64,000 nt of DNA from CALKWS01 sp051020515 (GCF_051020515.1 NZ_CP194857.1:3410001-3474000), one strand, 5' to 3'. Shown: positions 44,085 through 54,545, counted from the first letter of the stretch. Numbers and translations are program-made. Notes: generated from the letters alone by a model not told the origin.

Positions 44085-44621
44085 ATGGCGATGGCCACGG
44101 CCGCCGACGCCGGGGGCATCGTGGCCCTGCGCGACCACCTCGCCAGGTGGCAGATCAGCAGGGGGATCCAGCAGTGGCGGCCCGGTGAGGTCGACCCCGC
44201 GGTGATCGCCGACCAGGCCTCCGGTGGCCAGTGGTTCGTACTCCGGGACCTCTCCGGATCCGGTGGTGCTGCCGGTGTCATCGCTACCGCCCGGGTGCTC
44301 AACGCGGACCCCCACGCCTGGGGGTCTGACCTGGGTAACGACGGAACTGCGGGCTACCTGCACGCACTGATGGTCCATCGCGACCACGCGGGCCAGGGCC
44401 TGGGCGCCGCGGTGCTGTGCTGGTTCGAGCGCTTCACGCTCGCCTGCGGGCGCAGGCTGGCCCGGCTGGACTGCGTGGCCGGTAACGCGGTCCTGCGTGC
44501 CTACTACACCGGCCACGGCTACCACGAGCACGGCATCACCGAGTTCGGCCCGGACCGGCAGTGGAGGCCGGTGATGCGCCTGCAGAAGGTCCTTGACGGT
44601 TCCGACGCCGGATTCCGATAG
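44085..44621 (+). CDS. GNAT family N-acetyltransferase
   Basis: 178 residues. GYLHALMVHRDHAGQGLGAA is the GNAT acetyl-CoA site (Q/RxxGxG/A) and LRAYYTGHGYHEHGITEFG the last helix-strand. Opens MATAADAGGIVALRDHLARW. Substrate unknown. Confidence 0.85.
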   Translation: MAMATAADAGGIVALRDHLARWQISRGIQQWRPGEVDPAVIADQASGGQWFVLRDLSGSGGAAGVIATARVLNADPHAWGSDLGNDGTAGYLHALMVHRDHAGQGLGAAVLCWFERFTLACGRRLARLDCVAGNAVLRAYYTGHGYHEHGITEFGPDRQWRPVMRLQKVLDGSDAGFR

Positions 44622-44632
44622 GTTCGGGAACC

Positions 44633-46153
44633 ATGAGCGATCACGGCATCGACGCCACCTTTACCGACCTACCCGCCCGGGCCCTGGCCGACGCCGCCCT
44701 GCAACGGGCCAAGGACCTTGGTGCCACCCACGCGGACTTCCGGTTGGAGCGCATCCGAAACCAGTACCTCGTGGTCCGCGATGGCCGGTTGCAGACAGCC
44801 ACGGATACCGAGGACCTGGGTCTGGCGGTGCGGGTGGTGTACCGCGGTGCGTGGGGCTTCGCCGCCGGAGTGGTCCTCACCGTCGCCGAGGCCGTGCGTC
44901 TGGCCGAGCAGGCGGTACAGGTGGCGACCGTGGCTGCTCCGATGACGGCCGACCCGGTGCAACTGGCCCCCGAACCCGTTTACCGGGACGTCACGTGGTC
45001 CAGTTCCTACCGGGTGAACCCCTTCGGGGTGGCCACAGCGGACAAGTCCGAGGTCCTCATCGACTGGACCCGGCAACTGCTCCGGTCCGGCGCTGTCGAC
45101 CATGCCACCGCATCGTTGCTTGCGGTCCAGGAGAACAAGTTCTACGCCGACCTCGCCGGCACCGTCACCACCCAGCAGCGCATCCGCATGCACCCGGAGT
45201 TCGAGGCGATGGGCGCCGATGAACGCACCGGAGTTTTCGACTCGATGCGCTCCATCGCCCCACCAGCCGGGCGCGGCTGGGAGTACGTGGCTGAGGCCGG
45301 CTACGACTGGGACACCGAATTGGCCCGGACCCCGGAACTGCTCGCCGAGAAACTCACCGCTCCCAGTGTGCAGGCCGGAGACTACGACCTCGTCATCGAC
45401 CCGTCCAACCTATGGCTGACCATCCACGAATCGATCGGGCACGCCACCGAACTGGACCGGGCCCTGGGCTATGAGGCCAACTACGCCGGGACCTCCTTCG
45501 CCACCCTGGATCAACTCGGCACCCTGCAGTACGGCTCCTCGGCGATGAACGTCACCGGCGACCGCACCACCGAGCACGGCCTGGCCTCGATCGGGTACGA
45601 CGACGAGGGCGTGGCCACCCAGTCCTGGGACATCATTTCCGACGGAGTCCTGGTGGGTTACCAGCTCGACCGCTCGATGGGTGCGGCCCATCCCGAGCTC
45701 AACGACGGACGCTCCAACGGTTGCGCCTACGCCGACTCCCCCGGCCACATCCCGATCCAGCGGATGGCCAACGTCTCCCTCCAGCCGGCGTCGTCCGGGC
45801 CGGACACCGACGGCTTGATCTCCCAGGTCGAGCGGGGGCTGTACATCGTCGGTGACAAGTCGTGGTCGATCGATATGCAGCGCTTCAACTTCCAGTTCAC
45901 CGGCCAGCGCTTCCACCAGATCATCGACGGCGAACTGGGGCCGCAGGTGCGCGATGCCGCGTACCAGGCCACCACCACCGATTTCTGGGGCTCGATGGAG
46001 GCTGTCGGCGGCCCCCAGACCTACGTCCTCGGAGGCGCCTTCAACTGCGGCAAGGCGCAACCGGGTCAGGTCGCCTCCGTCTCCCACGGGTGCCCCTCGG
46101 CACTGTTCCGCAGCGTCCGGATCCTCAACACCACAGCAGAGGCAGGCAAGTGA
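44633..46153 (+). CDS. tldD: TldD-family metalloprotease subunit
   Basis: 506 residues. LTIHESIGHATELDRALGYE carries the TldD HExxxH zinc motif near residue 263, and CAYADSPGHIPIQRMANVSL the later conserved region. TldD and TldE form a heterodimer that degrades unfolded peptides and matures microcins. Its stop overlaps the tldE GTG by GTGA. Confidence 0.92.
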   Translation: MSDHGIDATFTDLPARALADAALQRAKDLGATHADFRLERIRNQYLVVRDGRLQTATDTEDLGLAVRVVYRGAWGFAAGVVLTVAEAVRLAEQAVQVATVAAPMTADPVQLAPEPVYRDVTWSSSYRVNPFGVATADKSEVLIDWTRQLLRSGAVDHATASLLAVQENKFYADLAGTVTTQQRIRMHPEFEAMGADERTGVFDSMRSIAPPAGRGWEYVAEAGYDWDTELARTPELLAEKLTAPSVQAGDYDLVIDPSNLWLTIHESIGHATELDRALGYEANYAGTSFATLDQLGTLQYGSSAMNVTGDRTTEHGLASIGYDDEGVATQSWDIISDGVLVGYQLDRSMGAAHPELNDGRSNGCAYADSPGHIPIQRMANVSLQPASSGPDTDGLISQVERGLYIVGDKSWSIDMQRFNFQFTGQRFHQIIDGELGPQVRDAAYQATTTDFWGSMEAVGGPQTYVLGGAFNCGKAQPGQVASVSHGCPSALFRSVRILNTTAEAGK

Positions 46154-46155
46154 GC

Positions 46156-47556
46156 ATGCGTACCGCCACGCCCCAGCAACTCATCGAGCATGCCCTGGCC
46201 GGATCCTCGGCCGAGCACACCATCGCCCTGGCCCGTGTCGGTTCCAGTGCGAACCTGCGCTGGGCGAACAACACCCTGACCACGAACGGGGCCATGCGCG
46301 ACGTGCAGGTTACCGTGATCTCCTTCCGCGGCACCTCCGATGGCGTCGCCACCGGAGCCATCACCGGCACGGCCGCCACACTCGAGCAGGTCGAGTCGCT
46401 GGTCACGGCCGCCGATGCCGCTGCCGAGGTTGCCGACCCGGCCCAGGACGCTACCGAGTTGCTCACCGCCGCCGAAGCCACGGCTCCGAGCGAGCCCTGG
46501 GACGATCCTGCCGAGCAGACCTCCATCGAGGTCTACCGGGACTTCGCAGCCGAGTTGGGTGAGATCTTCACCCGCGCCCGGGACCGTCGGCAGGTTCTCT
46601 ACGGGTTCGTCGACCACGAGGTGGTCACCACCTACCTCGCCTCCTCCACGGGCGTGCGGCTTCGGCACACCCAGCCCAGTGGGCACTACGGCATCACCGG
46701 GAAGAACGAGGCGTTGACCTCCTCGGCGTGGGTGGGCGGCGCGACGCGGCAGTTCACCGATGTTGACCCGGCCGTGCTGGAAATGGACCTGATCCAGCGC
46801 CTGGAGTGGTCCGAGCGGACTGTCTCCCTGCCCGCCGAGCGGTACCAGACCGTCCTGCCGCCCACCGCGGTCGCCGACCTGCTGATCTACGCCTACTGGT
46901 CCGCCGGTGCGCGAGTGGCTCACGAGGGGCAGTCGGTCTTCTCCAAGCGTGGCGGAGGCACCCGCATCGGGGAACAGATCGTCGCGCCGCAGGTGCGGCT
47001 GTACTCCGACCCGACCTACCCCGGTCTGGAGTGCGCCCCCTTCGTGCAGGCAGCGGCGTCCTCCAACGTGTCCAGCGTGTTCGACAATGCCCTGCCGCTA
47101 CGCAGCACCGACTGGATCGCCGACGGCAGGCTCACCTCTCTCCTGCAGACCCGGCACTCTGCCGGGCTGACCGGTCAGGAGGTGACCCCCGCGATCTCCA
47201 ACCTGGTGCTGGACGTCGAGGGTGGCTCCGGGACCACCCAGGACCTGGTCGCTGGGATGGACCGGGGCCTGCTGGTGACGTGCCTGTGGTACATCCGTGA
47301 GGTGGATCCTCAGAACCTGCTGCTGACGGGTCTGACCCGGGACGGGGTGTACCTGGTGGAGGGCGGTGAAGTGGTCGGTGCGGTGAACAACTTCCGCTTC
47401 AACGAGTCCCCGGTGGATCTACTGAGCCGCTTCGACACGGCCTCGGCCACCCAGGCCAGTTTCTCCCGCGAGTGGGGCGACTACTTCCCGCGCACGGCCA
47501 CCCCGGCGTTGCGGATCGGTGACTTCAACATGTCCTCGGTCTCTCAGGCCCAGTAG
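46156..47556 (+). CDS. tldE: TldE/PmbA-family protein
   Basis: 466 residues, no zinc motif, as expected for the TldE partner. ALARVGSSANLRWANNTLTT near the start and GLLVTCLWYIREVDPQNLLL, NFRFNESPVDLLSRFDTA near the end are conserved in PmbA proteins. ATG 46156; a GTG at 46150 overlapping the tldD stop is equally possible. Confidence 0.9.
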   Translation: MRTATPQQLIEHALAGSSAEHTIALARVGSSANLRWANNTLTTNGAMRDVQVTVISFRGTSDGVATGAITGTAATLEQVESLVTAADAAAEVADPAQDATELLTAAEATAPSEPWDDPAEQTSIEVYRDFAAELGEIFTRARDRRQVLYGFVDHEVVTTYLASSTGVRLRHTQPSGHYGITGKNEALTSSAWVGGATRQFTDVDPAVLEMDLIQRLEWSERTVSLPAERYQTVLPPTAVADLLIYAYWSAGARVAHEGQSVFSKRGGGTRIGEQIVAPQVRLYSDPTYPGLECAPFVQAAASSNVSSVFDNALPLRSTDWIADGRLTSLLQTRHSAGLTGQEVTPAISNLVLDVEGGSGTTQDLVAGMDRGLLVTCLWYIREVDPQNLLLTGLTRDGVYLVEGGEVVGAVNNFRFNESPVDLLSRFDTASATQASFSREWGDYFPRTATPALRIGDFNMSSVSQAQ

Positions 47557-47578
47557 CCCGCCGGGCCGGACACGACCC

Positions 47579-48490
47579 TCAGGCGAACCGCACCTGCGCG
47601 GTGAACTCCTTCCCGGCGTCCATCCTCAGGTCCACCAGGCGCAGACCCGGGGGCATCCGGTCGTTCAGGTCGATCGTGGTGTCGGTGTACCGGGCCAATT
47701 TCTTGCGCACCACCACGAGCACGAGCGAGACCAGGGGGTTGCCCGAACGCGCCTGGATCTCCCCGATCCGGGCGACCATCCCGGAATCGACCTCGGCCTC
47801 GAGCCGGATCTGTGCCGATGCCGAGAGCAGGCCCTTGCGGACTCGGGCGGTCACGTCCAGGTGGAGACGGCGCGCGGAGGGTGTCTTGACCTCCACCTGG
47901 AGGGAGGTCAGGGTCAGCCCCGAGTTCGCCAGTTCCGCCGCCACGAGATCCTTGGCGCGTTCGACGGCTTCCTTGATCGGAACCGAGACCTGTCCGTGAC
48001 CGCGCGACTGGGCGGTCGCGGCGCCGGGGTCCATCAACGCCCACAGGTTCTCACGGCCGTCGTAGGCCACACCGGCGGGGATGTCCTCCACCTCGACGTG
48101 GGCCGTCACCGGGATGCCCTCCACATGGATCGGCTGGGCGAGCACCTCGAGGTGGTGCACCGTGACTGGCTCGGCGGAGGCGACGGGAGGCACCTCGGTC
48201 AAGTCCGCACTGTCGAGCCTCAGCGAGCGGTGATGCTCCTCCAGGCGCATTCCGGTCAGGTCGACACGGACGTCCCCCAGGTCGGTCCCGGCCGGCACCA
48301 CCTGTACCCGCACCTGCTCCCAGAGGCGGGCTGCGTCGCCGTCGCCGTCCTCGTCGTCGATGAGGCTGAGCACGCCCTGTCGGATCCGGTGTTCCCAGTC
48401 CGGCCCCGATTGCGGGACCGGTCCGGTCCCGAGGTTCAGGCCGGCGACTTCGGGGGTGGTGGAGACGCTTGATCGCGCAGCTTCAGTCAT
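47579..48490 (-). CDS. hypothetical protein
   Basis: 303 residues. Repetitive beta-rich segments such as VHHLEVLAQPIHVEGIPVTA, LTSLQVEVKTPSARRLHLDV and GNPLVSLVLVVVRKKLARYT suggest two lipid-binding-like beta repeats (weakly reminiscent of the DUF2993/LmeA group, not established). No signal peptide. Convergent with tldE. Confidence 0.6.
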   Translation of the reverse strand: MTEAARSSVSTTPEVAGLNLGTGPVPQSGPDWEHRIRQGVLSLIDDEDGDGDAARLWEQVRVQVVPAGTDLGDVRVDLTGMRLEEHHRSLRLDSADLTEVPPVASAEPVTVHHLEVLAQPIHVEGIPVTAHVEVEDIPAGVAYDGRENLWALMDPGAATAQSRGHGQVSVPIKEAVERAKDLVAAELANSGLTLTSLQVEVKTPSARRLHLDVTARVRKGLLSASAQIRLEAEVDSGMVARIGEIQARSGNPLVSLVLVVVRKKLARYTDTTIDLNDRMPPGLRLVDLRMDAGKEFTAQVRFA

Positions 48491-48571
48491 GGGCTCACGG
48501 TACAGCCGGGGTACGCGATCGTCCCAGCGGCGGCCGGCGGGTGAGGGATCAGGTGTCGCGCAGCGCCTCGA

Positions 48572-48853
48572 TCAGGAGTTGCGCAGGGCCTCGATCAACT
48601 CATCCTTGCTCATCTTGGACCGCCCGTCGATGTCGAGTTCGGCCGCACGGTCGTTGAGCTCGTCCACGGTCCACTCCTCATAGGCAGGCGAGGAGCCACC
48701 TGACTCGCCCACATCGGACCGGGAGGTGTTGGCTGCGGCGTTGGCGATCCGCGCCGACTTCTGCTTGGACTCGCCCTCCTCACGCAGCCGCTCGTACAAT
48801 TCCGGATCCTTCACGCTCGGGCCGGGGTCCTCGCTACCGCCTTGCTTTGCCAT
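48572..48853 (-). CDS. small protein with C-terminal Rho-N/SAP-like helix
   Basis: 93 residues. WTVDELNDRAAELDIDGRSK then MSKDELIEALRNS is a Rho N-terminal/SAP-like helix-extended-loop-helix seen in many small actinobacterial proteins; the first half (GGSEDPGPSVKDPELYERLR) is disordered. ATG 48853 follows GGAAGGAG. Confidence 0.8.
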   Translation of the reverse strand: MAKQGGSEDPGPSVKDPELYERLREEGESKQKSARIANAAANTSRSDVGESGGSSPAYEEWTVDELNDRAAELDIDGRSKMSKDELIEALRNS

Positions 48854-49033
48854 CGTGATCTCCTTCCGGGATGACGCGTCACGATCAGCACGCCGCACCT
48901 CTCGCATCAGCACCTCGATCGTGTCACTCATGGAACCGATCTGCATCCCGGATATCCGGCGCCAGGCCGCCGGGTGCAGCGGTGGCGGCGGGTGCGGATG
49001 CGCACCGGCACCGAACCGGCGACCATTGTCGAC

Positions 49034-49900
49034 ATGGTTACCGATGAGAACGCACTGACCGACTTGCCCCAGCAGCACCAGGACTGGCCCGGCCGGACAG
49101 CGGCCCTGGATCCGGTGCCCGATCACGGCGAAGCCAGTTACACGGGCCGGGACCGGCTGGTGGGCAAGCGTGCCCTGATCACCGGAGGGGACTCCGGTAT
49201 CGGCCGTGCCACCGCGATCGCCTTCGCCAAGGAGGGGGCCGAGGTGGCCATCTCCTATCTGCCCGAGGAGGCCGAGGACGCCGAAGAGACCCGGCAGGAG
49301 GTGGAGAGCACCGGTCGTTCCTGTCATCTGCTACCCGCTGACCTGCGCACCGAGCAGGCCAACCTCGAGGTGGCCCGGGACGCTGTCCGGGCGCTGGGTG
49401 GCGTTGACGTGGTGGTGGCGAACGCTGCCTACCAGATGGCGGCCGGATCCCTGGCCGACTTCCCCCCGGAGCAGATCGAGCGCACCTTCGCCACCAACGT
49501 GTTCTCCACGTTCTGGCTGATCAAGGCCCTCGACGACCACCTGGACGCAGGCGCCAGCATCATCATCACCACCTCGATCCAGGCCTTCGAACCGTCCGAA
49601 CCGTTGCTGGACTACGCCGCTTCCAAGGCGGCCCTGAACAACCTGGCGGTGAACCTGGCCGGTGAACTGGGCCCGCGGGGCATCCGCGTGAACGCCGTCG
49701 CACCCGGACCGATCTGGACACCGCTGATCCCCAGCACGATGCCACCGGAGAAGGTGGACGGGTTCGGATCGGACACTCCCCTGGGCCGGGCCGGTCAACC
49801 TGTGGAGGTGGCGACCGCCTTCGTTTACCTTGCCTCGGATGAGGCAAGTTACGTCTCCGGGACGGTCCTGGGCGTGACCGGCGGACGCGGAGTGTTCTGA
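49034..49900 (+). CDS. SDR-family oxidoreductase
   Basis: 288 residues. RALITGGDSGIGRATAIAFA (cofactor loop TGxxxGIG), VVVANAAYQMA, IITTSIQAFEPSEPLLDYAA and SKAALNNLAVNL (catalytic Ser, Tyr-x3-Lys as YAASK). Resembles the YhxC/YhdF group with an N-terminal 45-residue extension. ATG 49034 chosen over 48974. Confidence 0.9.
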   Translation: MVTDENALTDLPQQHQDWPGRTAALDPVPDHGEASYTGRDRLVGKRALITGGDSGIGRATAIAFAKEGAEVAISYLPEEAEDAEETRQEVESTGRSCHLLPADLRTEQANLEVARDAVRALGGVDVVVANAAYQMAAGSLADFPPEQIERTFATNVFSTFWLIKALDDHLDAGASIIITTSIQAFEPSEPLLDYAASKAALNNLAVNLAGELGPRGIRVNAVAPGPIWTPLIPSTMPPEKVDGFGSDTPLGRAGQPVEVATAFVYLASDEASYVSGTVLGVTGGRGVF

Positions 49901-49950
49901 CACGGCAGAATGCCAAGCGGAGCCAGGACCGAAGGAGGGTGCTCAACACG

Positions 49951-50571
49951 ATGGAACTGACCCGCGAACAACTGGATGCGCTGTATGACCTGACGGTGGT
50001 GTCCGATGACGGGCAGACCATGGGGCCGGTCGGGCACATCTACCTGGACGATCAGACTCAGCAGGCCACCTGGATCACCGCCAAGACCGGGCTCTTCGGT
50101 CTGCGAGAGGTGTTCATCCCGTTCCAGGGTGCCAGGGTGGAACCGGAGGCCATCAAGGTCCGCTACACCAGGGACTACATCATGGACGCCCCCCGGTTCG
50201 ACTCCGACGGACACATCAGTGACGCCGAGCAGGACGAACTCTTCCGCTACTTCCGGGTGAGCCGTCCCCGAGCCTCAGACCCAACGATCGACGGTCCCGT
50301 GCCGGCCGAGCCGGCAGATCCGCCGGTGGGCGACGAGGCGGGTCCACTCTCGGACCGTGAACCCGACCTCCCGGCGGATGACGGGCTCGACCGGAACGGC
50401 GGTGAACCGCCCGTGGCCGTCGATCCGGAACCGGCACCGGTGGAGCAGGCGGTCACCCCGGACACGGAGGGTCCGGACCCGGGCGCCGGGGCGCCGGAAG
50501 GGCAGGATCCGGCCCACCCCCACAGCCAGACCCCGGAGGCGGAGCCGGGGACCACCGACGACCGTGCCTGA
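49951..50571 (+). CDS. PRC-barrel domain protein with disordered tail
   Basis: 206 residues. The first 105 form a PRC barrel (LYDLTVVSDDGQTMGPVGHI, REVFIPFQGARVEPEAIKVR); the rest is Pro/Glu/Asp-rich linker. Common in actinobacteria, often stress related. ATG 49951, GGAGG upstream. Confidence 0.85.
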   Translation: MELTREQLDALYDLTVVSDDGQTMGPVGHIYLDDQTQQATWITAKTGLFGLREVFIPFQGARVEPEAIKVRYTRDYIMDAPRFDSDGHISDAEQDELFRYFRVSRPRASDPTIDGPVPAEPADPPVGDEAGPLSDREPDLPADDGLDRNGGEPPVAVDPEPAPVEQAVTPDTEGPDPGAGAPEGQDPAHPHSQTPEAEPGTTDDRA

Positions 50572-51165
50572 GGCTCCCGATCTGCACGTGGCATCCGATG
50601 GGCTCGCACGTCCCGCGTGGGCGGCACGGAGTGAGTTGCTACGCCACTACTACGACAATGAGTGGGGCATGCCGGTGCGTGATGAGCGTGGCATGTACGA
50701 GCGCCTCACCCTCGAGACCTTCCAGTCCGGCCTGTCCTGGGCAGTGATCCTGCGTAAACGGCCGGGTTTCCGGGACGCGTTCGGCGGCTTCGCCCCCGAC
50801 GTCGTGGCCGCCTACACCGGTGCCGACGTGGACCGGCTGTCGCGGATGCGCGGATCGTGCGCAACCGGGCGAAGATCCTGGCCGCGGTCACCAACGCCCG
50901 CGCCACCATCGACCTTCGCGCCGAGGGCGGGCTGGCCGACTTCGTCTGGTCCTTCCAGCCTGCGACCACCCCGCGCCCACGACGGATGTCCGAAGTACCC
51001 ACCCGGTCGGTTGAGTCGGAGGCGCTGGCCAAGGCGCTGCGCAGCCGCGGGTTCACTTTCGTGGGGCCCACCACGATGTTCGCCCTGATGGAGGCGGTCG
51101 GGATGGTCGACACCCACCTCGTGGGCTCCCATCGCAGGGGCTCCTCCGGAGTCTGGCCCGCCTGA
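50564..51165 (+). CDS. tag: DNA-3-methyladenine glycosylase I, one frameshift
   Basis: Base-excision repair of 3-methyladenine. The first frame opens PEAPDLHVASDGLARPAWAA with LLRHYYDNEWGMPVRDERGM and LETFQSGLSWAVILRKRPGF, typical of Tag. It breaks after DRLSRM; one G missing near 50848 (ATGCGCGG for ATGGCGCGG) gives ARIVRNRAKILAAVTNARAT and GFTFVGPTTMFALMEAVGMV to the stop at 51163-51165. GTG 50564 overlaps the PRC gene end. About 200 residues, the normal size. Confidence 0.87.
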
Positions 51166-51208
51166 CGGCGCTGGAGATCGCCGCCGGGGTTTGCCAGGAT
51201 GGCTGGCG

Positions 51209-51918
51209 ATGTCTTCCTACGTACTCGCGATCCGAAACCATCCTGAATCCGGTCCCGGCCGGTACCCCGCCTGGCTCAGGGCTGCCGGCCTCGAGGTGGA
51301 GGTGCGTCCCGGAGAAGACGGACTGCCCGGTGACCTGAAGGGCATCAACGGGCTGATCATGCTCGGGGGTGGGCTCATGCCCGACGACGACGCCGCCGCA
51401 CCCTGGCTCGCCGAGGAGCGCACCCTGGTGGCCCGGGCTCTGGATGAGCACGTGCCCATCCTGGGGATCTGCCTGGGCGGGCAATTGCTCGCCCACGTCG
51501 GCGGTGGGCGGGTGCGCTCCGATCACGGTGTGATCGAGCGGGGCGCTACGCGCATCCGATTGACTCCGGCGGCAGCCGAGGACGGTCTGCTCGGCCGGTT
51601 GCCGGCGAGTTTCTACGCGATCGAGAATCACCGGGACGCGATCACCGAGCTACCTCCGGGGTCGGTGCATCTGGCCTACTCCGAGGACTGCCCGAACCAG
51701 GCGTTCCGCCTCGGCGACGTGGCATGGGGCCTGCAGTTCCACCCCGAGGCCAGTTCCGCCAATGTGGCCCGCTGGGACCCGGCGAAAGTCCGGGCCGACG
51801 GGTTCGACCACGACGAACTCATCCGTCTCGCGCAATCGTGGAACCCGAGAGTGAGCGCGCCTGCCGCCAGATCGCCGAGGCGTTCGCCACCGTGGTGCAC
51901 CAGCACGCCGCAACCTGA
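51209..51918 (+). CDS. class I glutamine amidotransferase-like protein, one frameshift
   Basis: About 236 residues. GICLGGQLLAHVGGG holds the nucleophile Cys and GLQFHPEASS the catalytic His-x-Glu, so a GATase1 domain. The frame goes astray after DHDELIRLAQ near 51838; the adjoining frame reads IVEPESERACRQIAEAFATV and stops at 51918, just short of the convergent dipeptidase, whereas the uncorrected frame would overlap it. One base is missing. Ammonia acceptor unknown. Confidence 0.83.
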
Positions 51919-51922
51919 TGGT

Positions 51923-52982
51923 TCAGCGTTCGGGTGCCGGATCCGCGGGTAGGTCGCCGCAAAACGCCCGGTAGGCGCCATCGTTATCGGCCAGCACCCG
52001 AAGCACGTTCTGGTGGCCGAGTTTACCCAACTCCTCCTCGGACCAACCGCGGCTGCGCAGTTCGTCCATCAGGTTGGGATAGCCGGCGACGTCCTGCAGG
52101 CCCGCGGGCATCGTTCCGGCGCCGTCGTAGTCCCCGCCCAGGCCTACGTGGTCGATGCCGGCGACCTCGCGGACGTGCTCGATGTGGTCGGCCACGGTGG
52201 CCACGCCCACCTGCGGCGCCGGTCCGCCCTGCTCGCTGCGTCGCCAGTCCCAGTAGGCCGCGGAGAGGAATGACGGCACGAACGTGACCATCTGGACTCC
52301 CCCGTTCCCGGGTAGGGCCGCGATCACCTCATCGGGCACGTTCCGCGGGTGCGGGTTGAGCGCGGCGCAAGAGGAGTGGGTGAACAGCACCGGGGCTGCT
52401 GTGCGCTCCAGCGCCTGCCGCATGGTGCTGGGCGCCACGTGGGACAGGTCCACGACCATCCCGATCCTGTTCATCTCGGCGACGACCTCGTGGCCCCTCG
52501 CGGCGAGCCCGCCGTGTTCGGGAGTGTCCGTCGCCGAGTCCGCCCAGGTGGTGTTGTGGTTCCAGGTGAGTGTCATGTACCGCACCCCCAGACGCGCGTA
52601 CTGGCGAAGCGCAGGCAGGGAGTCGGCGATCTGGTGGCCACCCTCGATCCCGATGAGGCTGGCGATCCGGTCGGTGTGGAGCAGCGCCTGCACGTCCGCG
52701 GCGGTGCGTGCCAGGTGCAGGTCCTGGGGGTAGGCCGCCACCATTCGGTGGATCAGGTCGATCTGCTCCAGGGTGGCCTGCACCGCGGCAGCACCGCTGA
52801 ACTCCGGCGGCAACCACGCCGACCAGAACTGCCCCCACTGCTCCGCGGTGCAGCCGGGGCAGATCGGTCTGCATCTCGTCCTGGTGGGTGTCCAACCCGG
52901 CCACGCTGCCGCCCCGGGCGGCACGGCATTTCCAGGGCAGGTCGTTGTGTCCGTCGATGATCGGGATGGGTGGTGCCGTCAT
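51923..52982 (-). CDS. M19 membrane-dipeptidase-family protein, one frameshift
   Basis: Zinc dipeptidase-like, about 352 residues. The N-terminal frame from ATG 52982 reads PPIPIIDGHNDLPWKCRAAR (zinc HxD) and breaks at TDLPRL near 52858; the other frame continues TAEQWGQFWSAWLPPEFSGA, LIGIEGGHQIADSLPALRQY (zinc Glu), MVVDLSHVAPSTMRQALERT and PVLFTHSSCAAL (zinc His). No signal peptide or membrane helix, so likely cytoplasmic. One base missing. Confidence 0.88.
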
Positions 52983-53046
52983 GGTCCCACCCTGGCACGG
53001 ATCCGGTGGCGAACAGGTCGACGTAGGCGATGCCCGGGTAGGGCCT

Positions 53047-53910
53047 TCAGGTACGGGGTTTGCCCACCACCGCAACCGGGCAGGGAGCGTGATGCAACAC
53101 ACCGTGGCTCACCGAGCCCAGGAGCACCGAGCGTGTCACGCCACGGCCCCGGTTGCCCACCACGAGTAGGTCGGCTCGCTGCGCGGCCAGCCGTAGCGCC
53201 CCGGCCGGGTGTCCCATCAGGGCTTTGCCGTCGACCTCCACGTCCGGGTATTCGTCGCGGAACGGTGCCAGTTCCTCGCGGATCATGCCCTCAGTGGCGC
53301 GGGTGGCGTGCATCATGTACTCCCCGTAGCCACCGGCGGGCCCGTACCAGTTCGGGTCGGGCATCACCCGCACCGCCGTGAGCCGGGCCTCCCGTCGCTG
53401 CGCCTCGCCGAAGGCGAACGCCAGCGCCTCCCTGGACGTGGCCGAACCATCGATGCCCACCACGACCTGGTCGTAACTGGTTTCGCTGGGCCCGGGAATC
53501 ACGATCACCGGCGCCTGAGCGCGTGCGGTCAGCCGCATACTGCTGGAACCGAGCACCAGGCCGGAGAACCCGCCCCGGCCCCGGCTGCCGGTCACCAGTG
53601 CGTACGAGCCGGCGGACTCCTTGGCCAGGGTCTCCACCACCTCACCGGTGAAGTGCTGGGTGGAGATCTCCAGTTCGCTGAAGGCCTCCCGGGCGATCTC
53701 GGCGCCGGTCTGCAGGATCTCCGTGGCCATCTCCTTGTGCGCGGCACGCAACTCCGGGGTGATGCCGTAGGGGTCACCCCAGGGTTCCTGGACGGTGACG
53801 ATCCGCAGTTCGGCGCCCATCCGGTCCGCCTCGCGGGCCGCCCAGCTGATCGCTTCCTCGGCGTGGGCGGAGCCGTCGGTGGCGACCACGATCGGTTTGA
53901 TGGTGTTCAC
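53047..53910 (-). CDS. universal stress protein, two UspA domains
   Basis: 287 residues. Two tandem Usp repeats: PIVVATDGSAHAEEAISWAA with GSRGRGGFSGLVLGSSSMRL, and QVVVGIDGSATSREALAFAF with VGNRGRGVTRSVLLGSVSHG. Both have the G-x2-G-x9-G-S/T ATP-binding loop. Confidence 0.93.
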   Translation of the reverse strand: MNTIKPIVVATDGSAHAEEAISWAAREADRMGAELRIVTVQEPWGDPYGITPELRAAHKEMATEILQTGAEIAREAFSELEISTQHFTGEVVETLAKESAGSYALVTGSRGRGGFSGLVLGSSSMRLTARAQAPVIVIPGPSETSYDQVVVGIDGSATSREALAFAFGEAQRREARLTAVRVMPDPNWYGPAGGYGEYMMHATRATEGMIREELAPFRDEYPDVEVDGKALMGHPAGALRLAAQRADLLVVGNRGRGVTRSVLLGSVSHGVLHHAPCPVAVVGKPRT

Positions 53911-53990
53911 GGGGAAACTCCTTCAGTGGTCGGATACCTCTATCGGACCGCGGCACAGCACCGGAAACCAGGTCCGAAGGTCCTGCGGTC

Positions 53991-54545
53991 TCAACCCAAC
54001 CGTATTGTGGTCAGGCAGGTCGGCGCTTGGACATCGGTGCTGATGTCCTGGGTGGCGCTGAGCCCGTCGACGGAGACCTCGAGTGTGGCCTCGACATCCT
54101 TGGGCAACCAGACGCCCATGAACCCGTTGTCGAAGGTGGTCATCTCCTCGTCCACGTAGACCTCGCCATCGGCACCGGTGATCATCACGTCCATCGCCGT
54201 GTTCGGCAACTCCGCCTGGCAGGTGGTCAGGGAGTGGTAGAAGCAGTCGTGGGTCTGGTTGAGGTACGGGGCGAAGGAAAGGTAGAACTCTTCACCTTCG
54301 ATCGGCAACTCCTGCTCCGTCGTGCCGTCGCTGATCAGCAGGGTGTCGGCCCGCACCGAGGCGAGCAGGTCACTGGGGCGGTCCGGACCCCCGAGGCGGT
54401 CCATGTGGTCGATCAGGTCAGTGGTCTGCATGCCATCCAGACCGTGCGGGGCCAGCAACTGCTGTGCCGGGTCCTCCTGGTCGGCCGAGCATCCGACCAG
54501 GACCAGTCCCAGGGCAGCAGTAAGGGCGATCAGGGCTCGTCTCAT
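53991..54545 (-). CDS. CueP-like copper-binding lipoprotein
   Basis: 184 residues. Lipoprotein signal RRALIALTAALGLVLVGCSA (lipobox LVGC). APYLNQTHDCFYHSLTTCQA matches the Cys-rich metal site of the CueP family, with a third Cys near the end (APTCLTTIRL), and YVDEEMTTFDNGFMGVWLP is also family-like. CueP holds copper in the envelope of Salmonella; here it would be membrane tethered. Confidence 0.85.
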   Translation of the reverse strand: MRRALIALTAALGLVLVGCSADQEDPAQQLLAPHGLDGMQTTDLIDHMDRLGGPDRPSDLLASVRADTLLISDGTTEQELPIEGEEFYLSFAPYLNQTHDCFYHSLTTCQAELPNTAMDVMITGADGEVYVDEEMTTFDNGFMGVWLPKDVEATLEVSVDGLSATQDISTDVQAPTCLTTIRLG